A DNA stretch of 64,000 nt from positions 30,624 to 94,623 of the forward strand of contig JBFWRS010000012.1 of NCBI GenBank assembly GCA_050248795.1. The letters run 5' to 3'. This DNA comes from CAZTDU01 sp050248795 (GTDB taxonomy: Bacteria > Pseudomonadota > Gammaproteobacteria > Burkholderiales > SG8-39). Made by a program: the position numbers and the translations under genes. Positions 1 through 8,299 of this stretch are shown one piece after another (positions within the stretch are counted from its first letter, which is position 1; the number at the start of each line of letters is the position of its first letter). Under the pieces are notes generated by a model that saw nothing but the letters and a program-made list of their open reading frames with translations, was not told the DNA's origin and ran no database searches.

Positions 1-744
1 CACATCTACATGATGAAGATCCCGTACACGCGCGAGCAGCTGATGCGGGCGCAGATCGAGGTGGTGCGGGCGAATGGCCACGAGGCCTGCTACATCCGGC
101 CGATCGCGTTCTACGGCTCCGAGAAGATGGGCGTGTCGCCGGTAGGCGCGAAGGTGCACGTGGCGATCGCGGCGTGGCCCTGGGGCGCCTACCTGGGGCC
201 CGAAGCGCTGGAGAAGGGCATCCGCGTGAAGACGGCGTCGTATGCGCGGCACCACGTCAACGTGACGATGGCGCGCTCGAAGATGTCGGGCACCTACCCG
301 AATTCGGTGCTGGCGACGCTGGAAGCCACGATGCACGGCTACGACGAGGGGCTGCTGCTGGACGTCGACGGCTTCGTCGCCGAGGGCGCCGGCGAGAACA
401 TCTTCATCGTCAAGGACGGCGTCATCTACGAACCCGAGCTCACCTCTGCGCTCACCGGCATCACGCGCAGCTCGGTGATCGAACTCGCCGAGGGGCTCGG
501 CTACAAGGTCAAGGCCAGGCGCCTGACGCGCGACGACATCTACATCGCCGACGAGGCGTTCTTCACCGGCACCGCGGCCGAGGTCACGCCGATACGCGAG
601 CTCGATTCGCGCACCATCGGCGAGGGCAAGGCCGGCCCGGTCACGAAGAAGCTGCAGAAGGCGTTCTTCAACGTCGTCACCGGCAAGGACGCCAAGCACC
701 GCCACTGGCTGACGCCGGTGCCGATGAAGAAAGGCGGCAAATGA
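1..744 (+). CDS. ilvE: Branched-chain amino acid aminotransferase, 5' truncated by window edge
   Basis: A fold-type IV PLP aminotransferase that interconverts branched-chain amino acids and their 2-oxo acids. The frame is open from base 1 and 247 residues are visible; the family is about 305 long, so roughly 60 N-terminal residues lie outside the window. Visible family marks are the lysine in ARSKMSGTY (about residue 94 of the fragment, matching the PLP lysine region), EGAGENIF, TGITR and TGTAAEVTP, all in the usual order. The internal ATGs at 10 and 13 are not real starts. The stop TGA overlaps the ATG of the next gene (ATGA at 741), so the two are translationally coupled. Confidence 0.95.
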   Translation, partial: HIYMMKIPYTREQLMRAQIEVVRANGHEACYIRPIAFYGSEKMGVSPVGAKVHVAIAAWPWGAYLGPEALEKGIRVKTASYARHHVNVTMARSKMSGTYPNSVLATLEATMHGYDEGLLLDVDGFVAEGAGENIFIVKDGVIYEPELTSALTGITRSSVIELAEGLGYKVKARRLTRDDIYIADEAFFTGTAAEVTPIRELDSRTIGEGKAGPVTKKLQKAFFNVVTGKDAKHRHWLTPVPMKKGGK

Positions 745-941
745 GCCTTCAGGGCGCGGACACGGCGCGCGAGGTGGAGGTCACCGGGAAGGACCTGCCG
801 CTGCACTGCCCGACGCCCTCCGCGCCGCTGTGGGCGCGCCATCCGCGCGTGTTCCTCGACGTCACCGCGACCGGCTCGGCGCTGTGCCCGTACTGCGGCA
901 CGCGCTACATCTACAAGGGCGCGGCAGCCGCGGCCCACTGA
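741..941 (+). CDS. Small zinc-finger (zf-CHCC) protein
   Basis: A 66-residue protein with the metal-binding pattern of the zf-CHCC family: Cys23, His34 inside HPRVFLD, and Cys49/Cys52 in CPYCGTRY. The family is related to the small zinc-binding subunit of respiratory complex I (NDUFS6), but in betaproteobacteria it usually sits alone between ilvE and waaF, as here, and its role is not settled. The start overlaps the ilvE stop (ATGA). It is followed in the same frame, after one TGA, by the waaF coding sequence. Confidence 0.85.
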   Translation: MSLQGADTAREVEVTGKDLPLHCPTPSAPLWARHPRVFLDVTATGSALCPYCGTRYIYKGAAAAAH

Positions 942-968
942 CGGCCCGCGGCGCCCCGCGACACCGCC

Positions 969-1946
969 CTGCGCAGCATCCTCGTCGTCGCCCCCAACTG
1001 GATCGGCGACGCGCTTCTCGCGCAGCCGCTCTTCGCGCGCCTGCGCGAGAAGCTGGGCGCGATCCGCATCGACGTGCTGGCGCCGCCGTGGGTCGCGCCG
1101 GTGCTGCGCCGCATGCCGGAGGTCGACGCCGTGATCGAGGCGCCGCTGCGCCACGGCGCGCTCGAGCTGAAGGCGCGCTGGCGGCTCGGACGCGGCCTGC
1201 GCGGGCGCGGCTACGGCCAGGCAATCGTGCTGCCGAACAGCTGGAAATCCGCACTGGTGCCGTTCTTCGCCGACATCCCGGTACGCAGCGGCTACGTCGG
1301 CGAATCGCGCTACGGCCTGCTCAACCTGCTGTACGAGGCGCCGAAGACTCGCGACGGCATGGTGCTGCACTACGCACGGTTGTCCGAGCGTCCGGGGGTA
1401 GCGCCTGCAGAGCCGCTGCCCGAGCCGCGGCTCAGGCTCGACGCGGCAGCGGCGCGCGCCACCGCCGCGCGCTTCGGCCTGCCCGCGCGCTACGCGGCAT
1501 TCTGCCCCGGCGCCGAATATGGCCCGGCCAAGCGCTGGCCGTACTTCCGTGAGCTTGCCGAAGACCACGCACTGCCCGTGGTGCTGGTAGGTTCGGCATC
1601 CGACCGCGCCGCCTGCGAAGGCATCCGCGGCACCGACCTCGCAGGCAGGACGACGCTTGACGAGGCGATCGACATCCTCGCCTGCGCCGAATACGTCGTC
1701 AGCAACGACTCCGGGCTGATGCACGTCGCCGCGGCGCTCGGCCGGCCGCTGGTGGCGCTGTACGGCTCGTCGAGCCCCGAGCACACGCCGCCGCGCTCGA
1801 CGCTCGCGCGCGTGCTGTGGCTGCGGCCCGAGTGCAGCCCCTGCTTCGAGCGCACCTGCCCGCTGGGGCATTTCCGCTGCATGCGCGAGCTGGCGCCCGC
1901 GCGCGTGCGCGCAGAGATCGAACTGCTAACATCGCCGCCGCAGTGA
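969..1946 (+). CDS. waaF: ADP-heptose:LPS heptosyltransferase II, probable CTG start
   Basis: A GT9-family glycosyltransferase that adds the second L,D-heptose to the lipopolysaccharide inner core on the cytoplasmic face of the inner membrane. The N-terminal signature ILVVAPNWIGDALLAQP and the C-terminal SNDSGLMHVAAALGRP with LYGSS are typical of WaaF. Family comparison needs a start at about 969-978, but no ATG, GTG or TTG occurs in frame between the upstream stop (939-941) and GTG 1074. A start at GTG 1074 would delete the conserved first strand and loop. CTG 969 gives a 325-residue protein of normal length and is my choice; it is inferred. The 3' end overlaps the next start (GTGA at 1943). 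Confidence 0.88.
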   Translation: MRSILVVAPNWIGDALLAQPLFARLREKLGAIRIDVLAPPWVAPVLRRMPEVDAVIEAPLRHGALELKARWRLGRGLRGRGYGQAIVLPNSWKSALVPFFADIPVRSGYVGESRYGLLNLLYEAPKTRDGMVLHYARLSERPGVAPAEPLPEPRLRLDAAAARATAARFGLPARYAAFCPGAEYGPAKRWPYFRELAEDHALPVVLVGSASDRAACEGIRGTDLAGRTTLDEAIDILACAEYVVSNDSGLMHVAAALGRPLVALYGSSSPEHTPPRSTLARVLWLRPECSPCFERTCPLGHFRCMRELAPARVRAEIELLTSPPQ

Positions 1947-2380
1947 GCGAACGCATCTACCCGACCTCGCAGGACGCCGAGAACGCCTTCTACGAAGCGC
2001 TGGCGCGTGGCGACCTGGCGCTGATGATGTCGGTATGGGCGGACGACGAGGAGATCGTCTGCGTGCACCCGGGCGGTCCGCGCCTGGCCGGACAGGAGCA
2101 GGTGCGCGACAGTTGGCGCCGCATGCTCTCGGGCGGCGCCGGCCTGGGCGTGCACATCTCGCATGCCGCGGTGCTCGCGGGCCAGATGGTCGCCGTGCAC
2201 AGCGTGCAGGAAAACCTCACGCCGCCGGGGGAATCGAAGCCGCACCCGCCGGTGGTCGCGACCAACGTCTACGTACGCACGCCTGCCGGCTGGCGCATGG
2301 TGGCGCATCACGCCTCGCCCGCGCCGGGCCAGGCTGAAACGCGGCCGCCGACGCCGACGAAGCCCAAGATCCTCCATTGA
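1943..2380 (+). CDS. NTF2-like / SnoaL-like protein
   Basis: A 145-residue protein of the nuclear transport factor 2-like superfamily (SnoaL/DUF4440 type). The helix AENAFYEALARGDLALMMSV, followed by an acidic strand and a C-terminal strand ending GWRMVAHHASPAP, is the usual pattern of this small cone-shaped fold. These proteins are ligand-binding or catalytic, and the substrate cannot be read from sequence. It starts with GTG overlapping the waaF stop and ends by overlapping the TTG start of the YheT-like gene, so it lies in a tight operon; the neighbours do not reveal its job. Confidence 0.75.
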   Translation: MSERIYPTSQDAENAFYEALARGDLALMMSVWADDEEIVCVHPGGPRLAGQEQVRDSWRRMLSGGAGLGVHISHAAVLAGQMVAVHSVQENLTPPGESKPHPPVVATNVYVRTPAGWRMVAHHASPAPGQAETRPPTPTKPKILH

Positions 2381-3312
2381 GCGAAGACTATCGGGCGCCG
2401 TGGTGGCTGCCCGGCGGACACCTGCAGACCATCTACGCCGCGCTGCGGCCGCCGCCGCCGGTGCCGCTGCGCCGCGAGCGCTGGGAAACGCCGGACGGGG
2501 ACTTCATCGACATCGACTGGGCGGGCGCGCAGGACGCCGGCGAGACGCTGGCGCTGTTCCACGGCCTCGAAGGCAGCTCCGCGAGCCACTACGCGCGCTC
2601 GATCGCGCGCGTCGCCTCGGGCGCGGGCTGGCGCGTCGCGATCGTGCATTTTCGCGGCTGCTCGGGTGAACCCAACCGGCTCGCGCGCGCCTACCATTCG
2701 GGCGACAGCACCGAGGCCGACTGGATACTGCGCCGCATCGCGGCGGACACACCGGTGTGCGCCGCAGGCGTGTCGCTTGGCGGCAACGTGCTGCTGAAGT
2801 GGCTGGGCGAGCATGGCGCGGACGCATCGTGCGTGGTGCGCCGCGCCGCCGCGGTATCGGCACCGATAGACCTCGCCGCCGCCGACCGCGCGCTGTCGCG
2901 CGGCTTCTCGCAGGCGGTCTATGCGCGCATGTTCCTGCGCACGCTGCAGCGCAAGTCGCTGGCGAAGCTTTCGCGCCACCCCGGCGTTTTCGACGCCCGC
3001 CGCGCGCTGGCCGCGCGCACGCTGTACGAGTTCGACGACGCGGTCACCGCGCCGCTGCACGGCTTCGCCGGCGCGGACGACTACTACGCGCGCTCCTCGG
3101 CCGGCCCTGCGCTGCGGCACGTGCGGGTGCCGACGCTGCTGCTGAACGCGCTGAACGACCCGTTCCTGCCGCGCGAGGCGCTGCTGCGCGCTTCCGAGGC
3201 CGCCTCGCCGAGCGTCGAGCGCGAGTTCCCGGCAAGCGGCGGGCACGTCGGCTTCCCCGGCCGCGGCGACTGGCTGGCGCGCAGGCTGCTAAGCTTCCTG
3301 TCGTCGCCATGA
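2377..3312 (+). CDS. YheT-family alpha/beta hydrolase
   Basis: An alpha/beta-fold hydrolase of 311 residues, related to E. coli YheT. The start FRAP-like element WWLPGGHLQTIY near the N-terminus is characteristic of this family. The nucleophile elbow is GVSLGGN (Ser133), with an acid in NDPFLP and the catalytic His at about 290 in GGHVGF. These enzymes are probable esterases/lipases of unknown physiological substrate. Translation begins at TTG 2377, overlapping the preceding stop as TTGA; the same-strand phosphomannomutase gene follows 18 bases after the stop. Confidence 0.88.
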   Translation: MSEDYRAPWWLPGGHLQTIYAALRPPPPVPLRRERWETPDGDFIDIDWAGAQDAGETLALFHGLEGSSASHYARSIARVASGAGWRVAIVHFRGCSGEPNRLARAYHSGDSTEADWILRRIAADTPVCAAGVSLGGNVLLKWLGEHGADASCVVRRAAAVSAPIDLAAADRALSRGFSQAVYARMFLRTLQRKSLAKLSRHPGVFDARRALAARTLYEFDDAVTAPLHGFAGADDYYARSSAGPALRHVRVPTLLLNALNDPFLPREALLRASEAASPSVEREFPASGGHVGFPGRGDWLARRLLSFLSSP

Positions 3313-3330
3313 CCGGCAAGTAAGCCCCAG

Positions 3331-4704
3331 ATGAAGGTTCCTGCAGAGATATTCCGTGCTTACGACATCCGCGGCGTCGTCGGGCGCACGCTCACCGCCG
3401 AGGTCGCGCGCGCTGTCGGCCGCGCGCTGGGTACGCTGTCGCAGGAACGCGGCGCGCGCGCCGTCGTCGTCGGCCGGGACGGTCGCCTGTCCGGGCCGGA
3501 ACTCGCTGCTGCCTTCGCCGAGGGCGCGGCCGCGTCCGGCGCGGATGTGATCGAACTGGGCATGGTGCCGACGCCGGTGGCCTACTTTGCCGCGCACCAC
3601 CTCGGCGCCGGCAGCTGCGCGATGATCACCGGCAGCCACAACCCGCCCGAGTACAACGGCATCAAGATGGTTGCCGCCGGCACCACGCTGTCGGGCGCGG
3701 CGATCCAGGAACTGCGCCGCCGCATCGAGGCGGACGAACACGCGAGCGGCAGCGGCCGGCGCTCGAGCGCCGACGTGCTCAACGCGTATGTCGAGCGCAT
3801 CGCCGGCGACATACGCGTGTCGCGCCCGATGCGCATCGCCGTCGATTGCGGCAACGGCGTCGCCGGCATGCTCGCGCCACGCCTGTACCGTCGCCTGGGC
3901 TGCGAGGTCGAGGAGCTGTACTGCGACGTCGATGGCACGTTCCCCAACCATCATCCCGATCCCTCGCATCCGGAGAACCTGGTCGACCTCGTCGCCGCGC
4001 TGGCGAAGGGCCCGGCCGAGATCGGCCTCGCGTTCGACGGCGACGGCGACCGCCTCGGCGTGGTGACGAAGGACGGCGCGATCATCTATGCCGACCGCCA
4101 GTTGATGCTGTACGCCGCCGACGTGCTGTCGCGCAATCCGGGCGCCCAGATCATCTACGACGTGAAATGCACGCGGCTGCTCGGCACGTGGATCGAGAAG
4201 CACGGCGGCAGGCCGCTGGTGTCCAAGACCGGGCACTCCTTCGTCAAGGAAAAGCTCGCCGAGACCGGCGCGCCGCTCGCCGGCGAAATGTCCGGTCATA
4301 CCTTCTTCAAGGAGCGCTGGTACGGCTTCGACGACGCGCTCTATACCGGCGCACGGCTGCTCGAAATCGTGTCGCGTGCGCCGGACGCGAACGCGGTGCT
4401 GAAGGCGCTGCCGGACGCGCCCTCCACGCCCGAGCTGCAATGGAAGCTCGCGGAAGGCGAGCCGCACGCGCTGGTGGCGAAGCTGCAGGCATCCCGGCCT
4501 TTTCCCGGTGCGACCAGCATCCTCGACATCGACGGCGTGCGCGTCGAATACGCCGACGGCTTCGGCCTCGCGCGCGCCTCGAACACGACACCGGTGATCG
4601 TGCTGCGGTTCGAGGGCGACACGCAGGCGGCGCTGGCGCGCATCCAGGAGGAGTTCCGCGCCGCGCTGCAGCCGCTGAAGAAGGACGCGCCGCTACCCTT
4701 CTAA
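3331..4704 (+). CDS. Phosphomannomutase/phosphoglucomutase
   Basis: An alpha-D-phosphohexomutase of 457 residues that interconverts hexose 6- and 1-phosphates, supplying sugar nucleotides for LPS and exopolysaccharide. All four family motifs are present: the phosphoserine loop TGSHNPPEYNG (Ser102), the Mg2+ loop DGDGDR (236-241), the sugar-recognition loop GEMSGH, and a C-terminal phosphate-binding segment ending RASNTTPVIVLRF. It resembles the AlgC/ManB branch that accepts mannose and glucose phosphates, but specificity is inferred. It lies 18 bases after the YheT-like gene, downstream of waaF, and ends tail-to-tail with ugpQ 4 bases away. Confidence 0.92.
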   Translation: MKVPAEIFRAYDIRGVVGRTLTAEVARAVGRALGTLSQERGARAVVVGRDGRLSGPELAAAFAEGAAASGADVIELGMVPTPVAYFAAHHLGAGSCAMITGSHNPPEYNGIKMVAAGTTLSGAAIQELRRRIEADEHASGSGRRSSADVLNAYVERIAGDIRVSRPMRIAVDCGNGVAGMLAPRLYRRLGCEVEELYCDVDGTFPNHHPDPSHPENLVDLVAALAKGPAEIGLAFDGDGDRLGVVTKDGAIIYADRQLMLYAADVLSRNPGAQIIYDVKCTRLLGTWIEKHGGRPLVSKTGHSFVKEKLAETGAPLAGEMSGHTFFKERWYGFDDALYTGARLLEIVSRAPDANAVLKALPDAPSTPELQWKLAEGEPHALVAKLQASRPFPGATSILDIDGVRVEYADGFGLARASNTTPVIVLRFEGDTQAALARIQEEFRAALQPLKKDAPLPF

Positions 4705-4708
4705 GTGC

Positions 4709-5449
4709 CTAGCGGAAGTCGGGCCCGATCACGTCCAGCGCGTCGGTGATGATGCCGTCCACGCCCCAGGCGATCAGCCGGCGCGCAGCGTCCGCGTCGT
4801 TCACCGTCCAGCACACCAGCGCGTAGCCTTCGGCACGCACCTCGGCCGCCTGCTGCGGCGTCAGCAACTGGTGCTTGCAGTGCAGCGATATGCAGCCCAG
4901 CCGCTTCATGGTCGCGCGCCAGTCCGGCGGCAGCTCGCGCACGATCCAGCCGCGCGGCAGTTCCGGCGCCGCTTCCTGCGCCGCCTCGAGCGCCTCGATG
5001 CGGAACGATGACAACAGGCAGGGCTCGTCCGCGCCGCGCCACAGCGACCGCGCCATGCGCGCAGCGGCAGCGCCGGTGTCGCGCTCGAAGCCCTTCGCCG
5101 GCTTGATTTCCGCGTTCGCCCAGATGCCGAGGTCGCGGCACAAGCTGCCCGCGGCCTCGAAGCTCGGCACGCGCTCGCCGCGCCAGCGTTCCCCCTTCCA
5201 CGCCCCTGCGTCCAGCGCCGCCATTTCCGCATACGGCGTGCGCGACACCTCGCCGCGGCCGCTGGTGGTGCGCTCGAGCGTCTCGTCGTGCATCAGCACG
5301 GGAATGCCGTCGCCGGCCAGCATGACGTCGAACTCGACGCCCTTGAAGCCGAGCGAGGCGCCGTGCCGGATCGCGGCCAGCGTGTTCTCGGGCGCGAGCG
5401 TGCCGCCGCCCCTGTGCGCGATGCGCGCCGGATACGGCCAGCAGGTCAC
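4709..5449 (-). CDS. ugpQ: Glycerophosphodiester phosphodiesterase
   Basis: A 246-residue GDPD-family enzyme that cleaves glycerophosphodiesters to sn-glycerol-3-phosphate and an alcohol. Catalytic and metal residues are visible: His12-Arg13 in AHRGG, Glu39 and Asp41 in VEFDVML, and His54 in LMHDETLERTT. There is no signal peptide, so it should act in the cytoplasm on diesters imported by the Ugp transporter. It is the last gene of the ugp operon, begins with GTG, and its start overlaps the ugpC stop (GTGA), as expected for tight coupling. Confidence 0.93.
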   Translation of the reverse strand: MTCWPYPARIAHRGGGTLAPENTLAAIRHGASLGFKGVEFDVMLAGDGIPVLMHDETLERTTSGRGEVSRTPYAEMAALDAGAWKGERWRGERVPSFEAAGSLCRDLGIWANAEIKPAKGFERDTGAAAARMARSLWRGADEPCLLSSFRIEALEAAQEAAPELPRGWIVRELPPDWRATMKRLGCISLHCKHQLLTPQQAAEVRAEGYALVCWTVNDADAARRLIAWGVDGIITDALDVIGPDFR

Positions 5450-6528
5450 GCGTCCAGGCGTTTGCCGGTGGACGGGTCGAACAGGTGCATGTGCTCGGCT
5501 GAGAAGCGCAGCGGCAGGCGGCCTTCCTTCGCCACCACCGAGGTATGCAGGCGCGCCGCGACCCGCGCGCTCGACTTGTCGGCGCCGAGGTGGCCGTAGA
5601 CCAGGGAATCCGAGCCAAGCAGCTCGATGAAATCGATGTCCGGGCTGAGCAGGCCTTCGCTCTCGGCGCAGGCTTCGAAGTGCTCGGGCCGCACGCCGAG
5701 CAGCACCTCGCGCCCCTCGAGCGCGGGCCTCGCCTCGGGAAGTCGCACGCCCCCCGTGCCGTTGGTGGCGAGCACCTTGCCGGCCTCGGACATGCGTCCG
5801 GGAATCAGGTTCATCGGCGGCGAGCCGATGAACCCGGCGACGAAGGTGGTCGCGGGTTTCGTGTACACCTCCAGCGGCGCGCCGATCTGCTCGGTCTTGC
5901 CGGCGTTCATGATCAGCATGCGATGCGCGAGCGTCATCGCCTCGACCTGGTCGTGGGTCACGTACAGCGTCGTCGTGCGCAGCCGCTGGTGCAGCGCCTG
6001 CAGTTCGCTGCGCATCTGCACGCGCAGCTTGGCGTCGAGGTTCGACAGCGGCTCGTCGAACAGGAATACCTTCGGCTCGCGCACGATGGCCCGGCCCATG
6101 GCGACGCGCTGGCGCTGCCCGCCGGACAACTCACGCGGGCGACGGGCGAGCAGCTTCGAGAGCTCGAGAATCTCCGCCGCGCGCTGCACGCGCTGGTCGA
6201 TGTCCGCCTTGGTCCTGCCGCGGATGCGCAGGCCGTAGGCCATGTTCTCGTACACGCTCATGTGCGGGTAGAGCGCGTAGTTCTGGAACACCATCGCGAT
6301 GTTGCGGTCCTTGGGTTCGAGGTCGTTCACCACCGTGCCGTCGATCGAGATGTCGCCCGACGTGACCGTTTCGAGGCCCGCCACCATGCGCAGCAGCGTG
6401 GACTTTCCGCAGCCCGAGGGCCCGACCATCACCACAAACTCCCCGTCGGCGATGTCCATCGAGATGCCGTTGATGACGTTGACGGCGCCGAAGGACTTGT
6501 AGACGTTGCGGATCGATACCGTTGACAT
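5446..6528 (-). CDS. ugpC: sn-Glycerol-3-phosphate ABC transporter, ATP-binding subunit
   Basis: A 360-residue ATPase of the MalK/UgpC group. Walker A GPSGCGKST (36-44), signature LSGGQ (134-138), Walker B VFLFDEP (154-160) and the switch histidine in THDQVEAM (His192) are intact, and about 120 C-terminal residues form the TOBE/regulatory region. ATG 6528 is chosen because it gives the family N-terminus MSTVSIRNVYKSFG and sits on the ugpE stop codon; the frame stays open further upstream, but that stretch is the ugpE tail in another frame. It powers the UgpAE permease. Confidence 0.95.
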   Translation of the reverse strand: MSTVSIRNVYKSFGAVNVINGISMDIADGEFVVMVGPSGCGKSTLLRMVAGLETVTSGDISIDGTVVNDLEPKDRNIAMVFQNYALYPHMSVYENMAYGLRIRGRTKADIDQRVQRAAEILELSKLLARRPRELSGGQRQRVAMGRAIVREPKVFLFDEPLSNLDAKLRVQMRSELQALHQRLRTTTLYVTHDQVEAMTLAHRMLIMNAGKTEQIGAPLEVYTKPATTFVAGFIGSPPMNLIPGRMSEAGKVLATNGTGGVRLPEARPALEGREVLLGVRPEHFEACAESEGLLSPDIDFIELLGSDSLVYGHLGADKSSARVAARLHTSVVAKEGRLPLRFSAEHMHLFDPSTGKRLDA

Positions 6529-7376
6529 TATTTCTCGGTCTCCACGAGGCCCTTGACGAACCACTTCTGCATCAGCAGCACCACCGCCGCCGGGGGCAGC
6601 AGCGCCAGGATGGCGGTGGCCATCACCAGGTTCCATTCGTTGGCCGCGTCGCCGCCGACGATCATGCGCTTGATGCCGATTACCGCGGTGTACATGGACT
6701 CATCCGTCGTGATCAGCAGCGGCCAGAGGTACTGGTTCCAGCCGTAAATGAACTGGATCACGAACAGCGCCGCCATGGTGGTCTTCGACAGCGGCACCAC
6801 CACGTCCCACAGGAATCGCATCGGGCCGGCACCGTCCATGCGCGCCGCCTCGGCGAGCTCATCCGGAATGGTCATGAAGAACTGGCGAAACAGGAACGTC
6901 GCCGTGGCCGACGCGATCAGTGGCAGCGTCAGGCCCGCGTACGTATTGAGCATGCCGAGGTCGGCGATCACCTGGAAAGTGGGGATGATGCGCACCTCGA
7001 CGGGCAGCATCAGCGTGATGAAAATCATCCAGAAGAAGAACATCCGCAGCGGGAAGCGGAAATACACGATCGCAAACGACGAGATGATCGAGATGACGAT
7101 CTTGCCTATGGTGATGCACAGCGCGACCACGGTGCTGTTGAACAGCATCGTCGCCACCGGCGCCTTGGAGCCGGTGCCGGTGCCCGCGAACAGTACCTGC
7201 GAGTAGTTCTCTATCAGGCGATCCCCGGGGATCAGCGGCATCGGCGCCACCATGATCTGCTCCAGCGGCAGCGTCGAGGCGACGAAAGTGACGTAGACCG
7301 GAAACGCGATCGCGATGACGCCCAGGATCAGGATCCCGTGCGAGAGGACATCGAGCCAGGGCCGCCGCTCTACCAT
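6528..7376 (-). CDS. ugpE: sn-Glycerol-3-phosphate ABC transporter permease
   Basis: A 282-residue binding-protein-dependent permease with about six hydrophobic segments and the cytoplasmic EAA-type coupling loop (PDELAEAARMDGAGPMRFLW) that contacts the ATPase. It corresponds to UgpE in the classical ugpBAECQ order. It starts 10 bases after the ugpA stop, and its stop shares one base with the ugpC start. Together with UgpA it forms the inner-membrane channel. Confidence 0.94.
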   Translation of the reverse strand: MVERRPWLDVLSHGILILGVIAIAFPVYVTFVASTLPLEQIMVAPMPLIPGDRLIENYSQVLFAGTGTGSKAPVATMLFNSTVVALCITIGKIVISIISSFAIVYFRFPLRMFFFWMIFITLMLPVEVRIIPTFQVIADLGMLNTYAGLTLPLIASATATFLFRQFFMTIPDELAEAARMDGAGPMRFLWDVVVPLSKTTMAALFVIQFIYGWNQYLWPLLITTDESMYTAVIGIKRMIVGGDAANEWNLVMATAILALLPPAAVVLLMQKWFVKGLVETEK

Positions 7377-7386
7377 GACGCGTCCA

Positions 7387-8271
7387 TCAGTACTGCACCC
7401 GGCGCTCGATGTAGCGGAACTGCACCACCGTGAGCGCGATGACGATGGCCATCAGAATCACCGACTGCGCCGACGAGCCGCCGAGGTCCGCCGCCTTGAC
7501 GCCGTCGTGATAGACCTTGTAGACGAGGATCGTCGTCGACTGCGCGGGGCCGCCCTGCGTGATCGCATCGATGATGCCGAAGGTGCCGAAGAAGGCGTAG
7601 ACCACGTTCACCACCAGCAGGAAGAACGCGGTCGGCGACAGCAGCGGGAAGACGATGGTCCAGAAGCGGCGCGACGGCCCCGCGCCGTCGATTGCCGCCG
7701 CCTCGAGCAGCGACTTCGGGATCGACTGCAGGCCGGCGAGGAAGAAAAGGAAGTTGTAGCTGATCTGGTTCCATACCGCCGCCATGATCACCAGCAGCAT
7801 CGCCTGGTTGCCGTCGATGACCCAGTTCCAGTGAATGCCCAGCCAGTGCAGCATGAAGTAGGTGACGATGCCGATCGAAGGCGCGAACATGAACGCGTAA
7901 AGCACGCCTGCCACCGCCGCAGCCACCGCGTACGGCCAGATCAGCAGCGTCTTGTAGGCCATGGCGCCGCGCACGACGCGGTCGGCCATCACCGCGAGCA
8001 GCAGCGACAGCGCGATGCCGATGCCTGCGACCGCGATGCTGAACACCGCGGTGGTGCGAAACGACGCGACGTAGCTCTGGTCCTTGAACAGCGTGTAGAA
8101 GTTCTCCAGGCCGACGAACTGGGTGCGCAGGCCGAAGGCGTCCTGCAACTGGAACGAATACCAGACCGCCTGCGATGCCGGCCAGAAGAAGAACACCACC
8201 GTGATGGCGAGCTGCGGCGCCACCAGGACGTACGGCAGCCACGCCGAGCGGAAGACGACCCGCTTTTCCAT
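7387..8271 (-). CDS. ugpA: sn-Glycerol-3-phosphate ABC transporter permease
   Basis: A 294-residue MalF/UgpA-type permease. An N-terminal hydrophobic segment (WLPYVLVAPQLAITVVFFF) is followed by five more and by the EAA-type loop LLEAAAIDGAGPSRRFW. It partners UgpE in the membrane. The gene lies 28 bases downstream of the binding-protein gene ugpB and 10 bases upstream of ugpE, all on the minus strand, so the transporter is expressed as one unit. Confidence 0.94.
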   Translation of the reverse strand: MEKRVVFRSAWLPYVLVAPQLAITVVFFFWPASQAVWYSFQLQDAFGLRTQFVGLENFYTLFKDQSYVASFRTTAVFSIAVAGIGIALSLLLAVMADRVVRGAMAYKTLLIWPYAVAAAVAGVLYAFMFAPSIGIVTYFMLHWLGIHWNWVIDGNQAMLLVIMAAVWNQISYNFLFFLAGLQSIPKSLLEAAAIDGAGPSRRFWTIVFPLLSPTAFFLLVVNVVYAFFGTFGIIDAITQGGPAQSTTILVYKVYHDGVKAADLGGSSAQSVILMAIVIALTVVQFRYIERRVQY

Positions 8272-8299
8272 TCCGCTCGACGGGACTGCGCGGCCGGAC

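Noticed and set aside
741..1946. Zinc-finger protein fused to waaF through a read-through stop
   Set aside because: The two share one reading frame with a single TGA between, but in relatives they are separate proteins and nothing suggests recoding.
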